Source: an uncultured Clostridia bacterium (GTDB taxonomy: Bacteria > Bacillota > Clostridia > TANB77 > CAG-508). Taken from it: DNA of 51,682 bases. Position 1 is the stretch's first letter. Each line of letters opens with the position of its first letter. Under the pieces are notes generated by a model. It was given only the letters and a program-made list of their open reading frames with translations, was not told the origin of the DNA and ran no database searches. Below, in pieces: positions 39,513 through 47,821 of this stretch. The stretch covers positions 1 to 51,682 of the forward strand of contig CANSTR010000012.1 in assembly GCA_947649935.1 (NCBI GenBank), given 5' to 3'. The position numbers were made by a program, and so were the translations under genes.

Positions 39513-39674
39513 TCATCTCTTATATATTTCTGCTTTTTTCTTGTACTGCTCGTCCTTATCATAATAACTAACTTGAATAAAATCTTTTCTTACGCCTGCC
39601 TCGATATATATTCCTTCAATGTCTTCACAATCTTCAATTGATTCTATAAACTCAATTACATCACGTTTCTTCAT
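39513..39674 (-). CDS. Small early protein, unknown
   Basis: 53 residues from ATG 39674 (MKKRDVIEFIESIEDCEDIEGIYIEAGVRKDFIQVSYYD). The start overlaps the end of the helicase gene by 14 bases, with AGGTTC upstream. No family recognised. Confidence 0.5.
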   Translation of the reverse strand: MKKRDVIEFIESIEDCEDIEGIYIEAGVRKDFIQVSYYDKDEQYKKKAEIYKR

Positions 39675-41043
39675 TTTGAACCTCCACAATTTCATTATTA
39701 TTCCTTCTATAATAGCTTTTTCTAGACTTATACATCCCTTCAAAATATTGAAGCGGGTCTACTAAATCATAACAAATTGGCTTTTCTTTGTTTTCAAACT
39801 TTCGCTCAATTCTTCCAATCGCTTGAATAATCGTTGCTTTATCTCGATGTGGGCTTGCCATGATAAGCCTGTCTAGCCTTGGAATATCAAGTCCTTCCTT
39901 TGCCAAACCATACGTCGCAAATAAAACCCTTTCTTTGCCGTCTCTTATATCCTGTATCTTTTTTTCTCTTGTATCCTTTTTCGTCTTTCCATCAATCACA
40001 TTGCCATAACCTAGTTCCTTTTGCAAATAGTACATTTGCTTTACTCTATCCGTTAACACCAATGTGTAATTATCTTTGCATTTTAGCAATAAGCCCAAAA
40101 TCAAATCATTTCGCTTTTCATCTTGCGACAACGCCGTTGTAAGGCTTGTATATTTTAAAGTTCCATCTACTTCCAGACACTCCTCTGGGATTTCTTCAAA
40201 CTCTGTATCTACCTTCACAACTGTTGCGGGAACAACTCTATCTCCAATTACACTTTTGTCCAATTCATCAATCACAGGTCCAATCAAGCAAAACATTGCC
40301 AATTCTGACCCTTCAGCATTTCTATAAGGCGTTGCCGTTAAACCGAACTTATATCTTGCCACTAACTTATTAATCACCTTATAAAACATTCCAGCCTTCG
40401 CAGGCGTTCCACAAACCCTGTGGCATTCATCCACAACAATACAATCCCATGTATTCACATATTCTTGCAAATCCATACTTTTCAAAGTTTGAACCGTTGC
40501 AAATGTAATATGTGTTCCAATTTGGACTCTTCCATTTGCAATCTTGCCAAGTCCTACATTCTCGAAATTGGCTTTTGCCCTCTCATAACTCTGATTCAGC
40601 AAGTCAATCGTGTGTGTCAACCATAATGTTTTCAAGCCTAACCTTGCAATCAATTCAAGTGCTGTTTGTGTTTTTCCACTACCTGCTGGCATGACAAGGA
40701 TTCCGTTTTTGGCGTTAATTGCTTTTTGACACATCTTTTCTTGATAATCAAATAATTTAATATTGCTTTTATATGTAACGCGCTCACCCAAAACAATTCG
40801 ATTTTCAAACATGTCTAGCGGAAACATTCTAAACAAATCTAGTAAACAACCAAAAGGCAATATCAACTCATTTCCGTTTATCTCGTAATATACTAGATGC
40901 ATTGGAGTTGTATAATTTGAATACCCTAATCGTTTATTTCTTTCATAATCAGGATTTGGTATTACCAATTTTTCTTCTGCATAATTCTTTATCATCTCAT
41001 CTGGCTCAATCACTCGGATTACATTCGATACAATTATTTTCAT
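39661..41043 (-). CDS. DEAD/DEAH-type (superfamily 2) helicase
   Basis: 460 residues. Motif I VMPAGSGKTQ, motif Ia LWLTHTIDLL, motif II VVDECHR, motif III KFGLTATPYR, motif V/VI LDIPRLDRLIMASPHR...QAIGRIER. Single-protein SF2 helicase as found in phage replication regions, unwinding DNA at the fork or during recombination. It overlaps the nuclease gene upstream by 38 bases. Confidence 0.92.
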   Translation of the reverse strand: MKIIVSNVIRVIEPDEMIKNYAEEKLVIPNPDYERNKRLGYSNYTTPMHLVYYEINGNELILPFGCLLDLFRMFPLDMFENRIVLGERVTYKSNIKLFDYQEKMCQKAINAKNGILVMPAGSGKTQTALELIARLGLKTLWLTHTIDLLNQSYERAKANFENVGLGKIANGRVQIGTHITFATVQTLKSMDLQEYVNTWDCIVVDECHRVCGTPAKAGMFYKVINKLVARYKFGLTATPYRNAEGSELAMFCLIGPVIDELDKSVIGDRVVPATVVKVDTEFEEIPEECLEVDGTLKYTSLTTALSQDEKRNDLILGLLLKCKDNYTLVLTDRVKQMYYLQKELGYGNVIDGKTKKDTREKKIQDIRDGKERVLFATYGLAKEGLDIPRLDRLIMASPHRDKATIIQAIGRIERKFENKEKPICYDLVDPLQYFEGMYKSRKSYYRRNNNEIVEVQNEET

Positions 41044-41395
41044 TCGTCCTCCTTTCCAAATTTATACTCTTTTGTGAAAAATCGATATCATTCAAATTGA
41101 TTTCATAAATTTTATTTTTGTACTTAATAGCCAATATATAATTTGTATTTCCACACTGACTAAATCTTTTAAACGCTTGTCTCTGATTTTCTTCTATTCT
41201 GCTAATTGGAAACAAATGCGAACTACACGTCTTACAGTCAATTAACATTGCCTCATTATTCTTAACTGCTATCAAATCCGCCGGCTGACTTCCTACATTT
41301 TGTTTTGGTGTTAAAAATGTTACCCACCAGCCATTTTTACTTAATAATTCTGCCATCTCTTTTTCAAACTTATTTCCCAGTGTTTTATTATTCAT
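41006..41395 (-). CDS. PD-(D/E)XK nuclease, Holliday-junction resolvase type
   Basis: 129 residues: LGNKFEKEMAELLSKNGWWVTFLT (catalytic Glu), SQPADLIAVKNNEAMLIDCKT (Asp and D-x-K). This RecU/Hjc-like arrangement fits phage resolvases that clear branched DNA before packaging. Late part QRQAFKRFSQCGNTNYILAI is also typical. Beside the helicase, it forms a replication/recombination pair. Confidence 0.78.
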   Translation of the reverse strand: MNNKTLGNKFEKEMAELLSKNGWWVTFLTPKQNVGSQPADLIAVKNNEAMLIDCKTCSSHLFPISRIEENQRQAFKRFSQCGNTNYILAIKYKNKIYEINLNDIDFSQKSINLERRTNENNCIECNPSD

Positions 41396-41397
41396 TT

Positions 41398-41667
41398 TTA
41401 CTCCTTTGGCATTTCATAAACAAAATTGTATTCTCCAAATGACATGATTTTTTTTCCTAATTCTATTGTTGAATCTTCATATTTTTCAACTATTTCTTGT
41501 AATATCTCTTTTGTTCTCTCTTCTGTTGCGTATTCTCCAAGCATCACATCATCATCGTTGTTGCATCTTGCATGAATTTGTTTTTTTGTATTGTTATCAT
41601 CAATTGCTATTGCACTTACATTGTCAAAATTTATAAACATTGTTTCATCTTGACTAACTATAATCAT
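41398..41667 (-). CDS. Small early protein, unknown
   Basis: 89 residues (MIIVSQDETMFINFDNVSAIAIDDNNTKKQIHARCNNDDDVMLGEYATEERTKEILQEIVEKY). Matches a beta-rich small phage family by feel (MIIVSQD....INFDN...I); function unknown. Its ATG adjoins the previous stop. Confidence 0.55.
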   Translation of the reverse strand: MIIVSQDETMFINFDNVSAIAIDDNNTKKQIHARCNNDDDVMLGEYATEERTKEILQEIVEKYEDSTIELGKKIMSFGEYNFVYEMPKE

Positions 41668-42042
41668 TTAAAATTCCTCCTTATACATTATACTAATTAT
41701 CTCCAATGCCATATCCAGCATCTCCGCCATTGTAGTTTCTGTCACTTCATTCGATTTCCACTTCTTTCTTAGCTCATTTCTCAAAAACGATGTCCTATTC
41801 GACGCTTCAACCTGTTCTCTAAAAATACTTGTCCAAAAATCAAACTCTTTACATCGTTTCTCATAATCTGCAAAAATCTGCTGTTTTATTTTGCTTGCAC
41901 TCTCACTTGAAATTTGTTTATTCCAATACATAATCAGCAATTGTTTCAATGCTAAAAAACAATGTAATTCCAGCAAGTTGTAATCATTTGGCGGATTTTC
42001 AAGCTTTAAGGCGTCTTTTTCGATTTCTTTTCTTTCCCTCAT
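41668..42042 (-). CDS. Early protein next to the candidate origin, unknown
   Basis: 124 residues, helical (MRERKEIEKDALKLENPPNDYNLLELHCFLALKQLLIMYW...FREQVEASNRTSFLRNELRKKWKSN). It follows the iteron region directly. A role in replication initiation is possible only from position. Confidence 0.52.
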   Translation of the reverse strand: MRERKEIEKDALKLENPPNDYNLLELHCFLALKQLLIMYWNKQISSESASKIKQQIFADYEKRCKEFDFWTSIFREQVEASNRTSFLRNELRKKWKSNEVTETTMAEMLDMALEIISIMYKEEF

Positions 42043-42053
42043 TCTTCTCTCCT

Positions 42054-42335
42054 GTTACCACAGTGTTACCTCTCCGTTACCAATAGGTGGTAACGCTAAA
42101 GTCTTTGAAATTACTACGTTTCAAAATTTTGTTACCACTTTACCACCATTTTTAAAAAGTACTATATATATAAGAGATATTAGAAATAATTTTCCAATTT
42201 TCCCTATATATATATTAATTATTATTTAGTGGTAACATTATTATTATTTAGTATTAAAAGCCTTGTCATTTCTAAATTTCAGCTGTTACCACCTCGGTAG
42301 TAACTTGGTGGTAACCAAGTGGTAACAGTGGTAAC
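42054..42335. other. Candidate prophage replication origin with GTTACC iterons
   Basis: A gene-free 294-base stretch between the DUF927 ATPase gene and the next early gene. GTTACC/GGTAAC occurs ten times: 42054, 42065, 42076, 42089, 42131, 42231, 42285, 42310, 42321 and 42330, several exactly 11 bp apart, so on one face of the helix. Two clusters flank about 150 bases of very AT-rich DNA (42150-42230) that could serve as the unwinding element. The position beside a helicase-loader/ATPase gene is typical for phage origins. Confidence 0.75.
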
Positions 42336-42336
42336 A

Positions 42337-44190
42337 CTAAAATGGCATTTCATCTGTATTGTTCTGTTCATTTTCTGTCTTGTTTTCTGTACAAATATTA
42401 AATTTTATACATTTGCATATTGTCCCATTAATCCTTGTATTTTGTGTGAAAGATTTATCTGATTTTCTTTCTATATAGCCATTATTCAGCAATTTCTTTT
42501 TCACGCCATCAAAATTAATATGATTATTATTTAAAAAATCTCTCAAAACCTTAGGTATTACATAAAAACAAGTAACTTCGTTTCCTTCTTGTGTTTCAAT
42601 TTCATCATATTTGCCCCAAATCTCCCCTTGCTCATATCCATGAAACTTATTTTTGTTACTCATAAACCAATCGACAATTAGATTATAAATCCTCTCTGCC
42701 TCGTCTATATCCTTTTGAAAATACTTTCCAGCTTGTTCTATTGCAAGTGGTTCATCATAAAATATTGTCTTACTTACAATTTCATCTGCTAAAAGTATTG
42801 TTGCAATCGCATTCGTTTGTTTTCCTGTTGACGGATTAACCTTTTCCAATTCTTCAAATATCTCCATATGTCTTTTTTGCAGGTACTCTGTATCATGCAA
42901 ATTTTCAATAAACTCTTTCCCTGCAAATCCATAATTTTCAACCAAAAAATTCACGATTTCTTTTCCATTTTCAACAAGTGCCTCATTTTCCTCAATTTCA
43001 ATCACTCTATTTTTAACGCCTTCCTTTGATGTATCGCTTGTAATTGGCTCCTCTCCAGTCGTTAAAAATGCACAATTCCACTTCAATTGCTCTTGAATAC
43101 CACCATCAATGGTCCCTCTTGACTTTCCTTCGCCTTGTGTCAACGAATAAATCAGCTCATTAAAATTCATATATTTGCTCTTTATCGCCTGCAACTCATC
43201 GCAAGCAAATGGAATATTATTCAAAAAAGCACTTAATCTTTCTAGTCCAACGCTTGTGCTATTCAGATTTTTCACAAGATGCCCAATTTTCGGATTTCCC
43301 CAAACAGACATGGCAATCATCAAAGCAACTGTCTTTCCTGTTCCAGATTTGCCCCACAAATGCACAATAAACGGATTAATATGCAAAATCTCAATCAATG
43401 TACTTGCAAAAGCCGTAGCAATCATAAAATGCAATGTCTCACTTTCTTGCCTCAAGTCCTGCATTTTCTTTTTCCATGATTCATAATCACCTTTGCAATT
43501 TACATCTTTATAAATTCCTTCAAAACTTCTGTCGCCATCAAATTTAAAATCATCAACAAACGGTATAAATCCATCTTCAATCCAACCCAAATGCGTCACT
43601 GCTTTATTACACGGAATTGTTTCATAATTGATGGCAATCAGATCTGCAATATACGTAATCATATCTTTTGCATTATTTTCATTCACTTCAATTCCTGTGT
43701 TAGCTAACTGCAAAATTTTATTTTTGCTGGCAAGTGTGTTGCGCTCTGCAATCACACTTTGCCACATTTTATCTTTATAAAAAGCCAATTTTACTTTTTC
43801 AATATTGGTATCTACATTAATCAATCTTTCGACAGGTAACAATGGATGTGTACAGATAAATGTATCAACTGTTTTCATAAGTGTCGGATTAAATTCTGAC
43901 TTTGTAATTCCTAAATCATTGCAAACATAATTTTTACATCTTAATTTGATTGGCGCATTGGTAAAGTTCGTTTCTAAGCTATTTACTTGTTTCTTTTTCT
44001 GTATCGTTTCAGCTTGTACTACTTTAAACAATCTCTTAAAATTTTGAATCACTTTCAATTCCCTTGCCCTTGTTTCCACTGCCATTAAACATCTTTCTCT
44101 TATCCCTGCATTGTCGATACTCAAAATTTCTTCAATCAAACTCGCCTGCAAAATCTCATTTGCATTCAATTCTTTGTATGCTTCTTCCAT
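42337..44190 (-). CDS. DUF927-type replication ATPase/helicase
   Basis: 617 residues. The central part carries LWGKSGTGKTVALMIAMSVWG (Walker A), FACDELQAIKSK (Walker B-like) and a TTGEEPI sensor-like segment, as in DUF927 proteins linked to phage and plasmid replication. The N-terminal 200 residues may hold a primase-like or DNA-binding region. The C-terminus is a winged-helix-like domain (FLNNNHINFDGVKKKLLNNGYIER) and an acidic DEMPF tip. Its stop abuts the iteron array, consistent with initiator or helicase function. Confidence 0.82.
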   Translation of the reverse strand: MEEAYKELNANEILQASLIEEILSIDNAGIRERCLMAVETRARELKVIQNFKRLFKVVQAETIQKKKQVNSLETNFTNAPIKLRCKNYVCNDLGITKSEFNPTLMKTVDTFICTHPLLPVERLINVDTNIEKVKLAFYKDKMWQSVIAERNTLASKNKILQLANTGIEVNENNAKDMITYIADLIAINYETIPCNKAVTHLGWIEDGFIPFVDDFKFDGDRSFEGIYKDVNCKGDYESWKKKMQDLRQESETLHFMIATAFASTLIEILHINPFIVHLWGKSGTGKTVALMIAMSVWGNPKIGHLVKNLNSTSVGLERLSAFLNNIPFACDELQAIKSKYMNFNELIYSLTQGEGKSRGTIDGGIQEQLKWNCAFLTTGEEPITSDTSKEGVKNRVIEIEENEALVENGKEIVNFLVENYGFAGKEFIENLHDTEYLQKRHMEIFEELEKVNPSTGKQTNAIATILLADEIVSKTIFYDEPLAIEQAGKYFQKDIDEAERIYNLIVDWFMSNKNKFHGYEQGEIWGKYDEIETQEGNEVTCFYVIPKVLRDFLNNNHINFDGVKKKLLNNGYIERKSDKSFTQNTRINGTICKCIKFNICTENKTENEQNNTDEMPF

Positions 44191-44217
44191 TGTTTTTTCC
44201 TACCTTTCTACATTTAT

Positions 44218-44805
44218 TTAAAAAGGTAAATCATCATCAGTATCCCCTGACACCGTTTGAAAACTACTAAAAGCATTCTCTTTTCTTTCTAATCTCTTTA
44301 TTTCTGGTACTGCAAATTTTCCTTCTTTAATACATGCTACTGACCTAATAAATTTCGCCTTTACCGCTGTTCCAATATCTCCACCTGTTTTTTCATACTC
44401 TTCTTCGCCAAAAAGACATCCTAGCACTTTATCTTTCAAACTTTCCTCATTTCCAGTCCATTTATAGCCTGGATTACTTTCCTCAATAATCGTTCCAAAT
44501 CCCTTAAAAAACTTATTACACTTACCTTCTTTATCCAGTTTCATAATTCTGTGTGTTCCATTGTTAGACCACTTTATTTTCTTATTAACATCTGTATTTT
44601 GCTTTTTTGCCTGCTCAAATTTTCTTTGAAAATAGCCTGCATGTTCTCCCTCTGCTATGTCAAGCGCCAACACCAACATTTCATTTCCTGCTTGACTCGT
44701 TTCTGCCTTTGCAACTACAATTTTGCAAATATATCCTCCAGCCTCTAATGTTTCATAATCTCCTGTAATTCCTTCTGTTTCCTCATAATCTTTTGGCATT
44801 TCCAT
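44218..44805 (-). CDS. DUF669-like ssDNA-binding protein
   Basis: 195 residues (YETLEAGGYICKIVVAKAETSQAGNEMLVLALDIAEGEHAGYFQRKF...) that match the DUF669-type phage proteins by pattern. The C-terminus TDDDLPF is like the acidic tip by which SSB recruits partners. Likely coats ssDNA or replaces SSB in phage replication. Confidence 0.78.
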   Translation of the reverse strand: MEMPKDYEETEGITGDYETLEAGGYICKIVVAKAETSQAGNEMLVLALDIAEGEHAGYFQRKFEQAKKQNTDVNKKIKWSNNGTHRIMKLDKEGKCNKFFKGFGTIIEESNPGYKWTGNEESLKDKVLGCLFGEEEYEKTGGDIGTAVKAKFIRSVACIKEGKFAVPEIKRLERKENAFSSFQTVSGDTDDDLPF

Positions 44806-44807
44806 AA

Positions 44808-45071
44808 TTATTTATCCTCCTTCAAAATTAATTTCATTCCTGTTCTATCTTCCCCTTCTACTTGCACTTCCGCAAAAGCTGGGATGCAAACCAAATCTAC
44901 ACCTGCTGGTGCGACAAAACCTCTTGCAATTGCTACTGCCTTAATCGCTTGATTCAATGCTCCTGCTCCAACTGCGTGTAATTCAACCTTTTGATTTTCT
45001 TTCATCATTCCTGCTATTGCTCCCGCAACAGAATTTGGATTTGATTTACTTGATATTTTTAAAACTCCCAT
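44808..45071 (-). CDS. spoVS: SpoVS family protein (Alba-like)
   Basis: 87 residues: MGVLKISSKSNPNSVAGAIAGMMKE...LHAVGAGALNQAIKAVAIARGFVAPAGVDLVCIPAF. This is a near-textbook SpoVS sequence. In Bacillus, SpoVS affects sporulation; the fold is Alba-like and may bind nucleic acid. Here it lies inside the phage ssDNA-binding/ATPase operon, 2 bases from the DUF669-like gene, so a DNA role in phage replication is likely, with a possible effect on host sporulation. Confidence 0.93.
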   Translation of the reverse strand: MGVLKISSKSNPNSVAGAIAGMMKENQKVELHAVGAGALNQAIKAVAIARGFVAPAGVDLVCIPAFAEVQVEGEDRTGMKLILKEDK

Positions 45072-45098
45072 TCTTTCTTCCTCCTAAAATAATTTTTC

Positions 45099-45407
45099 CT
45101 ATTCACATGTGTTTTTTACTAATATATTGTCTTCTTCATCTAATTCAATTGAATAATTATCCCCTAAATCATCTTTAAAACTGATTTTAGCTTCTTTTAT
45201 CTTTTCATTAAATGAATACTCAAATTTGGGTTCCAACCATTGTTTTTCTTTATTACTTCTGTCCGTTACTCCAATATTTATCTTTAAAGTTATTTCAGCT
45301 TCTTTCTTTGTCACTAGTGCATTTTTAGTCAACATTGCAATTGACTTTTCTAAATTATCTTTTAGCGGTTTTAACAACTCACTATCTAAATCTAAATATT
45401 CTGACAT
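45099..45407 (-). CDS. Early protein, unknown
   Basis: 102 residues (MSEYLDLDSELLKPLKDNLEKSIAMLTKNALVTKKEAEITLKINIGVTDRSNKEKQW...). Resembles replication-region proteins of clostridial phages with ALVTKKEAEITLKI beta pattern; function unknown. AGGAGG upstream. Confidence 0.6.
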   Translation of the reverse strand: MSEYLDLDSELLKPLKDNLEKSIAMLTKNALVTKKEAEITLKINIGVTDRSNKEKQWLEPKFEYSFNEKIKEAKISFKDDLGDNYSIELDEEDNILVKNTCE

Positions 45408-45430
45408 TATTTTTCCTCCTTATTTTTTAC

Positions 45431-46064
45431 TTAATAATCCTTTAACTCTTCTAAAATCTTTTCCATATCATTATCTATTTGCTTTTCCTCAAAAGCATCT
45501 AATGGCGTTCTAGCTGTACTATTGTTCGCATTTGTTTCAAAATAATATTTTCCATCAACTTCTTTTGATAAAAATAAAATATTAAATTTCGAATCAATAT
45601 TATTCTTTTCTGTTTTTCTTCCATTTGTTTTTATTCTTGCAAAATTAGTTTCATCATCTCGTTGAATATGAAATAATATAATTACAGTTAAATCATCTCT
45701 TAATTTCAAAGAGTCATCTACAATGTCCCAAACAGATTGAGCTAAATCCATCCATTTATCATATCCTTTTTCTTTACACCTTCTCATTTCTTCCGAAACC
45801 ATTAAATTATTTAAAGTATCAATTACAATATTTCTTATTTGGGAAGCCTTTTCATCTATATTTTTAAGTAAGTTTCTAACAGTATTCGGATTTGATGTTT
45901 TATAATAATTTTTATTATCTTCATTATATTGAGACTTCCAACCTTTCCAATTAAGCCCCTTTCCATCGCAATCAATATAATATGTTTCTTCTGATTTTAA
46001 ATTTCTTAGTGATGTCGTTTTCCCACTCCCGTGGTTCTCCCATAATACCAATTAATCGGCTCAT
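45431..46064 (-). CDS. Phage P-loop ATPase (nucleotide-binding), frame broken at CGG in Walker A
   Basis: The gene starts at ATG 46064 (MSRLIGIMGEP, GGGAGG upstream). An in-frame CGG at 46031-46029 breaks the frame inside Walker A. Skipping the C gives GGG and GEPGSGKTTSLRNL, continuous with the downstream frame that carries YYIDCDGKGLNWKG and a Walker B-like NIVIDTLNNL, plus VIILFHIQRDDE. RecA/Sak4-like or AAA ATPase of phage recombination modules, near the DUF669-like protein as usual. Total about 210 residues. The alternative ATG within the frame (MVLWENHGSGKT) would destroy the glycines of the P-loop and has no ribosome site. Confidence 0.87.
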
Positions 46065-46067
46065 ATT

Positions 46068-46259
46068 TTACCTCCCTTCATTTTTATCTTCTTCTATAAT
46101 ATCCCACACATTTTTCCTCTCCACTGCTTTCATAAATTCAATTCCTTTATTAGTTGAAGTGTTAATTAAATATTGTTTATATTGAGCATATTTCTGTTTT
46201 ATCTGCAATAACTCCTTGTATTCCTCTATCGAAATTGTTACTTCCTTTGTTTCTGCCAT
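46068..46259 (-). CDS. Small early protein, unknown
   Basis: 63 residues (MAETKEVTISIEEYKELLQIKQKYAQYKQYLINTSTNKGIEFMKAVERKNVWDIIEEDKNEGR), helical. Located between Gp157-like and ATPase genes. GGGAGG upstream. Confidence 0.55.
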   Translation of the reverse strand: MAETKEVTISIEEYKELLQIKQKYAQYKQYLINTSTNKGIEFMKAVERKNVWDIIEEDKNEGR

Positions 46260-46269
46260 TACTTCCCTC

Positions 46270-46764
46270 CTACTTAATTCTTAAACTCGTATTATTAGTC
46301 AAAATATTCGCACCATTTACAATCTCGCCAGTTTCTTTAAAATGATTTTTAATAGCCATTTTATCAATTTTTGTACTAACCACTTCTTGCTTAAATTCTG
46401 ACGGTATTTCGTCTTCATTTTCAATCTCAACCGAAATCGGATTCTTGGCAATTGTCATACTTCCAATACTCGTTTCAACTTTCATAATTCCATTTTGTTC
46501 CATGCAGTCTTTCACATATTCTTTGAATCTAGCAATTCTATTTTCACATGCTTTTCTTTGTTCAGAAATTCTTTTTTCCTCGCTTTTCATAGCCTCAACA
46601 GTCAATTCCATATTTCTGATATAACCTATTGTATTCGTGCTTTTTTGTTGTAATAAAACACTCAATTCCTCATTAATTTGTTGCTTTATCTCATCTGTCA
46701 TCTCCTCATTTTCCATTAGCGCCGGAAATGCGCTCGTTATTTCATGTAAACTTAAATTTTTCAT
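46270..46764 (-). CDS. Siphovirus Gp157-like protein
   Basis: 164 residues: MKNLSLHEITSAFPALMEN...IGYIRNMELTVEAMKSEEKRISEQRKACENRIARFKEYVKDCMEQNGIMKVETSIGSMTIAKNP. This coiled N-terminus and the C-terminal small beta domain are the Gp157 family, found in the recombination region of Gram-positive phages. Exact role unknown; linked to phage resistance in streptococci. Confidence 0.88.
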   Translation of the reverse strand: MKNLSLHEITSAFPALMENEEMTDEIKQQINEELSVLLQQKSTNTIGYIRNMELTVEAMKSEEKRISEQRKACENRIARFKEYVKDCMEQNGIMKVETSIGSMTIAKNPISVEIENEDEIPSEFKQEVVSTKIDKMAIKNHFKETGEIVNGANILTNNTSLRIK

Positions 46765-46839
46765 AATTCCTCCTTGATTTCTTTAAACATCTGTGCTACA
46801 ATATATTTAAAGATTTATTTTTTATATTTTCTTTTTGAA

Positions 46840-47151
46840 CTATCTATTACTTTGACGAGCGGTAGATAGTTCTATTATTTGAGCTTTGTCGCCTAGCTTG
46901 TCTATTGCTAAATCTTTTACTAGTGCCGAAAAGTTATCTTCTGCTATTTCATTTATTCTGTTTAATCTGTCCCATTTGCCTTCGCAGTCGTTGCAGAAAC
47001 ATAAATCACGAATCAACTCAAACTGACTTGCACATTCTGTCTTGATGTCTTCGATTTCTCTGTCTTTTAATTCAATTGTTTGATTCAATTGTCTGTTTTC
47101 TTTTTGTAATTGCTTAATTGTAAATCCTTCATTTGAATGCTTTCCAAACAT
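46840..47151 (-). CDS. Coiled-coil early protein, unknown
   Basis: 103 residues (MFGKHSNEGFTIKQLQKENRQLNQTIELKDREIEDIKTECASQFELIRDLCFCNDCEGKWDRLNRINEIAEDNFSALV). Coiled coil with a CFCNDC cluster. AGGAGG upstream. No family recognised. Confidence 0.55.
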   Translation of the reverse strand: MFGKHSNEGFTIKQLQKENRQLNQTIELKDREIEDIKTECASQFELIRDLCFCNDCEGKWDRLNRINEIAEDNFSALVKDLAIDKLGDKAQIIELSTARQSNR

Positions 47152-47174
47152 ACTTTTTCCTCCTTTCCGAGATT

Positions 47175-47309
47175 CTAAATCCCAAATATTTGATATATTG
47201 AACCTAACAAAATTGTTGGTAATATCCCAGTTATTATGCTTATTAGCAACACACTTCCTGCGCTATAAACTATGAATCTAGTTACCTTTTGTACTTTTGT
47301 TAATTTCAT
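47175..47309 (-). CDS. Small membrane protein
   Basis: 44 residues from ATG 47309 (MKLTKVQKVTRFIVYSAGSVLLISIITGILPTILLGSIYQIFGI) with AGGAGG upstream; the longer reading from 47459 overlaps the Xis-like gene and is discarded. One or two transmembrane segments. Unknown. Confidence 0.5.
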   Translation of the reverse strand: MKLTKVQKVTRFIVYSAGSVLLISIITGILPTILLGSIYQIFGI

Positions 47310-47322
47310 TGTTTGGTGCCTC

Positions 47323-47565
47323 CTATCTAAACTTTTGTATTTGATAGACATTTTCTTGCTTCTCACTTTGACTATTAGTAAGTATTCTTTGCCTTTTCTC
47401 GTTATAGTAGCGGTCATAATCTTCTGCAAACACATACATTGCTCTTCCTCTTGTTTCATGCGGTAATTGCTTTGCTATTTCATATGCTCTATCTCGTCCG
47501 CAATTTTCTAATTCTTTTATTTGCTTTACGCCATAGTAACGTGGTTTTAGTTTTAAATCTTCCAT
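47323..47565 (-). CDS. Xis/AlpA-like HTH protein
   Basis: 80 residues: RYYGVKQIKELENCGRDRAYEIAKQLPHETRGRAMYVFAEDYDRYYNEKRQR. The pattern V-x-x-I...G.rkAYeI...L....G...YVF..D is an excisionase/MerR-type winged HTH. First gene after Cro in the early operon; candidate excisionase. Confidence 0.68.
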   Translation of the reverse strand: MEDLKLKPRYYGVKQIKELENCGRDRAYEIAKQLPHETRGRAMYVFAEDYDRYYNEKRQRILTNSQSEKQENVYQIQKFR

Positions 47566-47590
47566 ATTCTCTCCTTTCTCGGTTTTTATT

Positions 47591-47601
47591 CACTTTAAGT
47601 G
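47591..47601. promoter_or_regulatory. CACTTTAAGTG operator upstream of the Xis-like gene
   Basis: Perfect palindrome of the CACT-NNN-AGTG family seen at the CI/Cro promoters. Confidence 0.6.
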
Positions 47602-47606
47602 ATATT

Positions 47607-47798
47607 TTATGTTAAAAAAATTTCATCTGCATTTGCCGTTGGAAACTTAATTTTAAATTCTTTTAAGTTTTGAATGCTTGGATTTTTGTCTCCACACTCA
47701 ATCTTACTGTAGAAAGACAAAGTAATTCCCCAGATTTGTGCCATTTCACTTTGTGTTTTACCAATTGAAAGTCTATATTCTTTAAGTTTTTCTCTCAT
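47607..47798 (-). CDS. Cro-like XRE repressor
   Basis: 63 residues from ATG 47798 (GAGAAAA upstream): MREKLKEYRLSIGKTQSEMAQIWGITLSFYSKIECGDKNPSIQNLKEFKIKFP. HTH near TQSEMAQIWGITLSFYSKIE. Divergent from the CI-like gene across shared operators, as expected for Cro. Confidence 0.8.
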   Translation of the reverse strand: MREKLKEYRLSIGKTQSEMAQIWGITLSFYSKIECGDKNPSIQNLKEFKIKFPTANADEIFLT

Positions 47799-47821
47799 TA
47801 TTTTTTCTCCTTTCCTCAACT

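Noticed and set aside
46051..46055. Start MVLWENHGSGKT for the ATPase gene
   Set aside because: No ribosome site there; it would destroy the P-loop. The upstream start plus shift gives GEPGSGKT.
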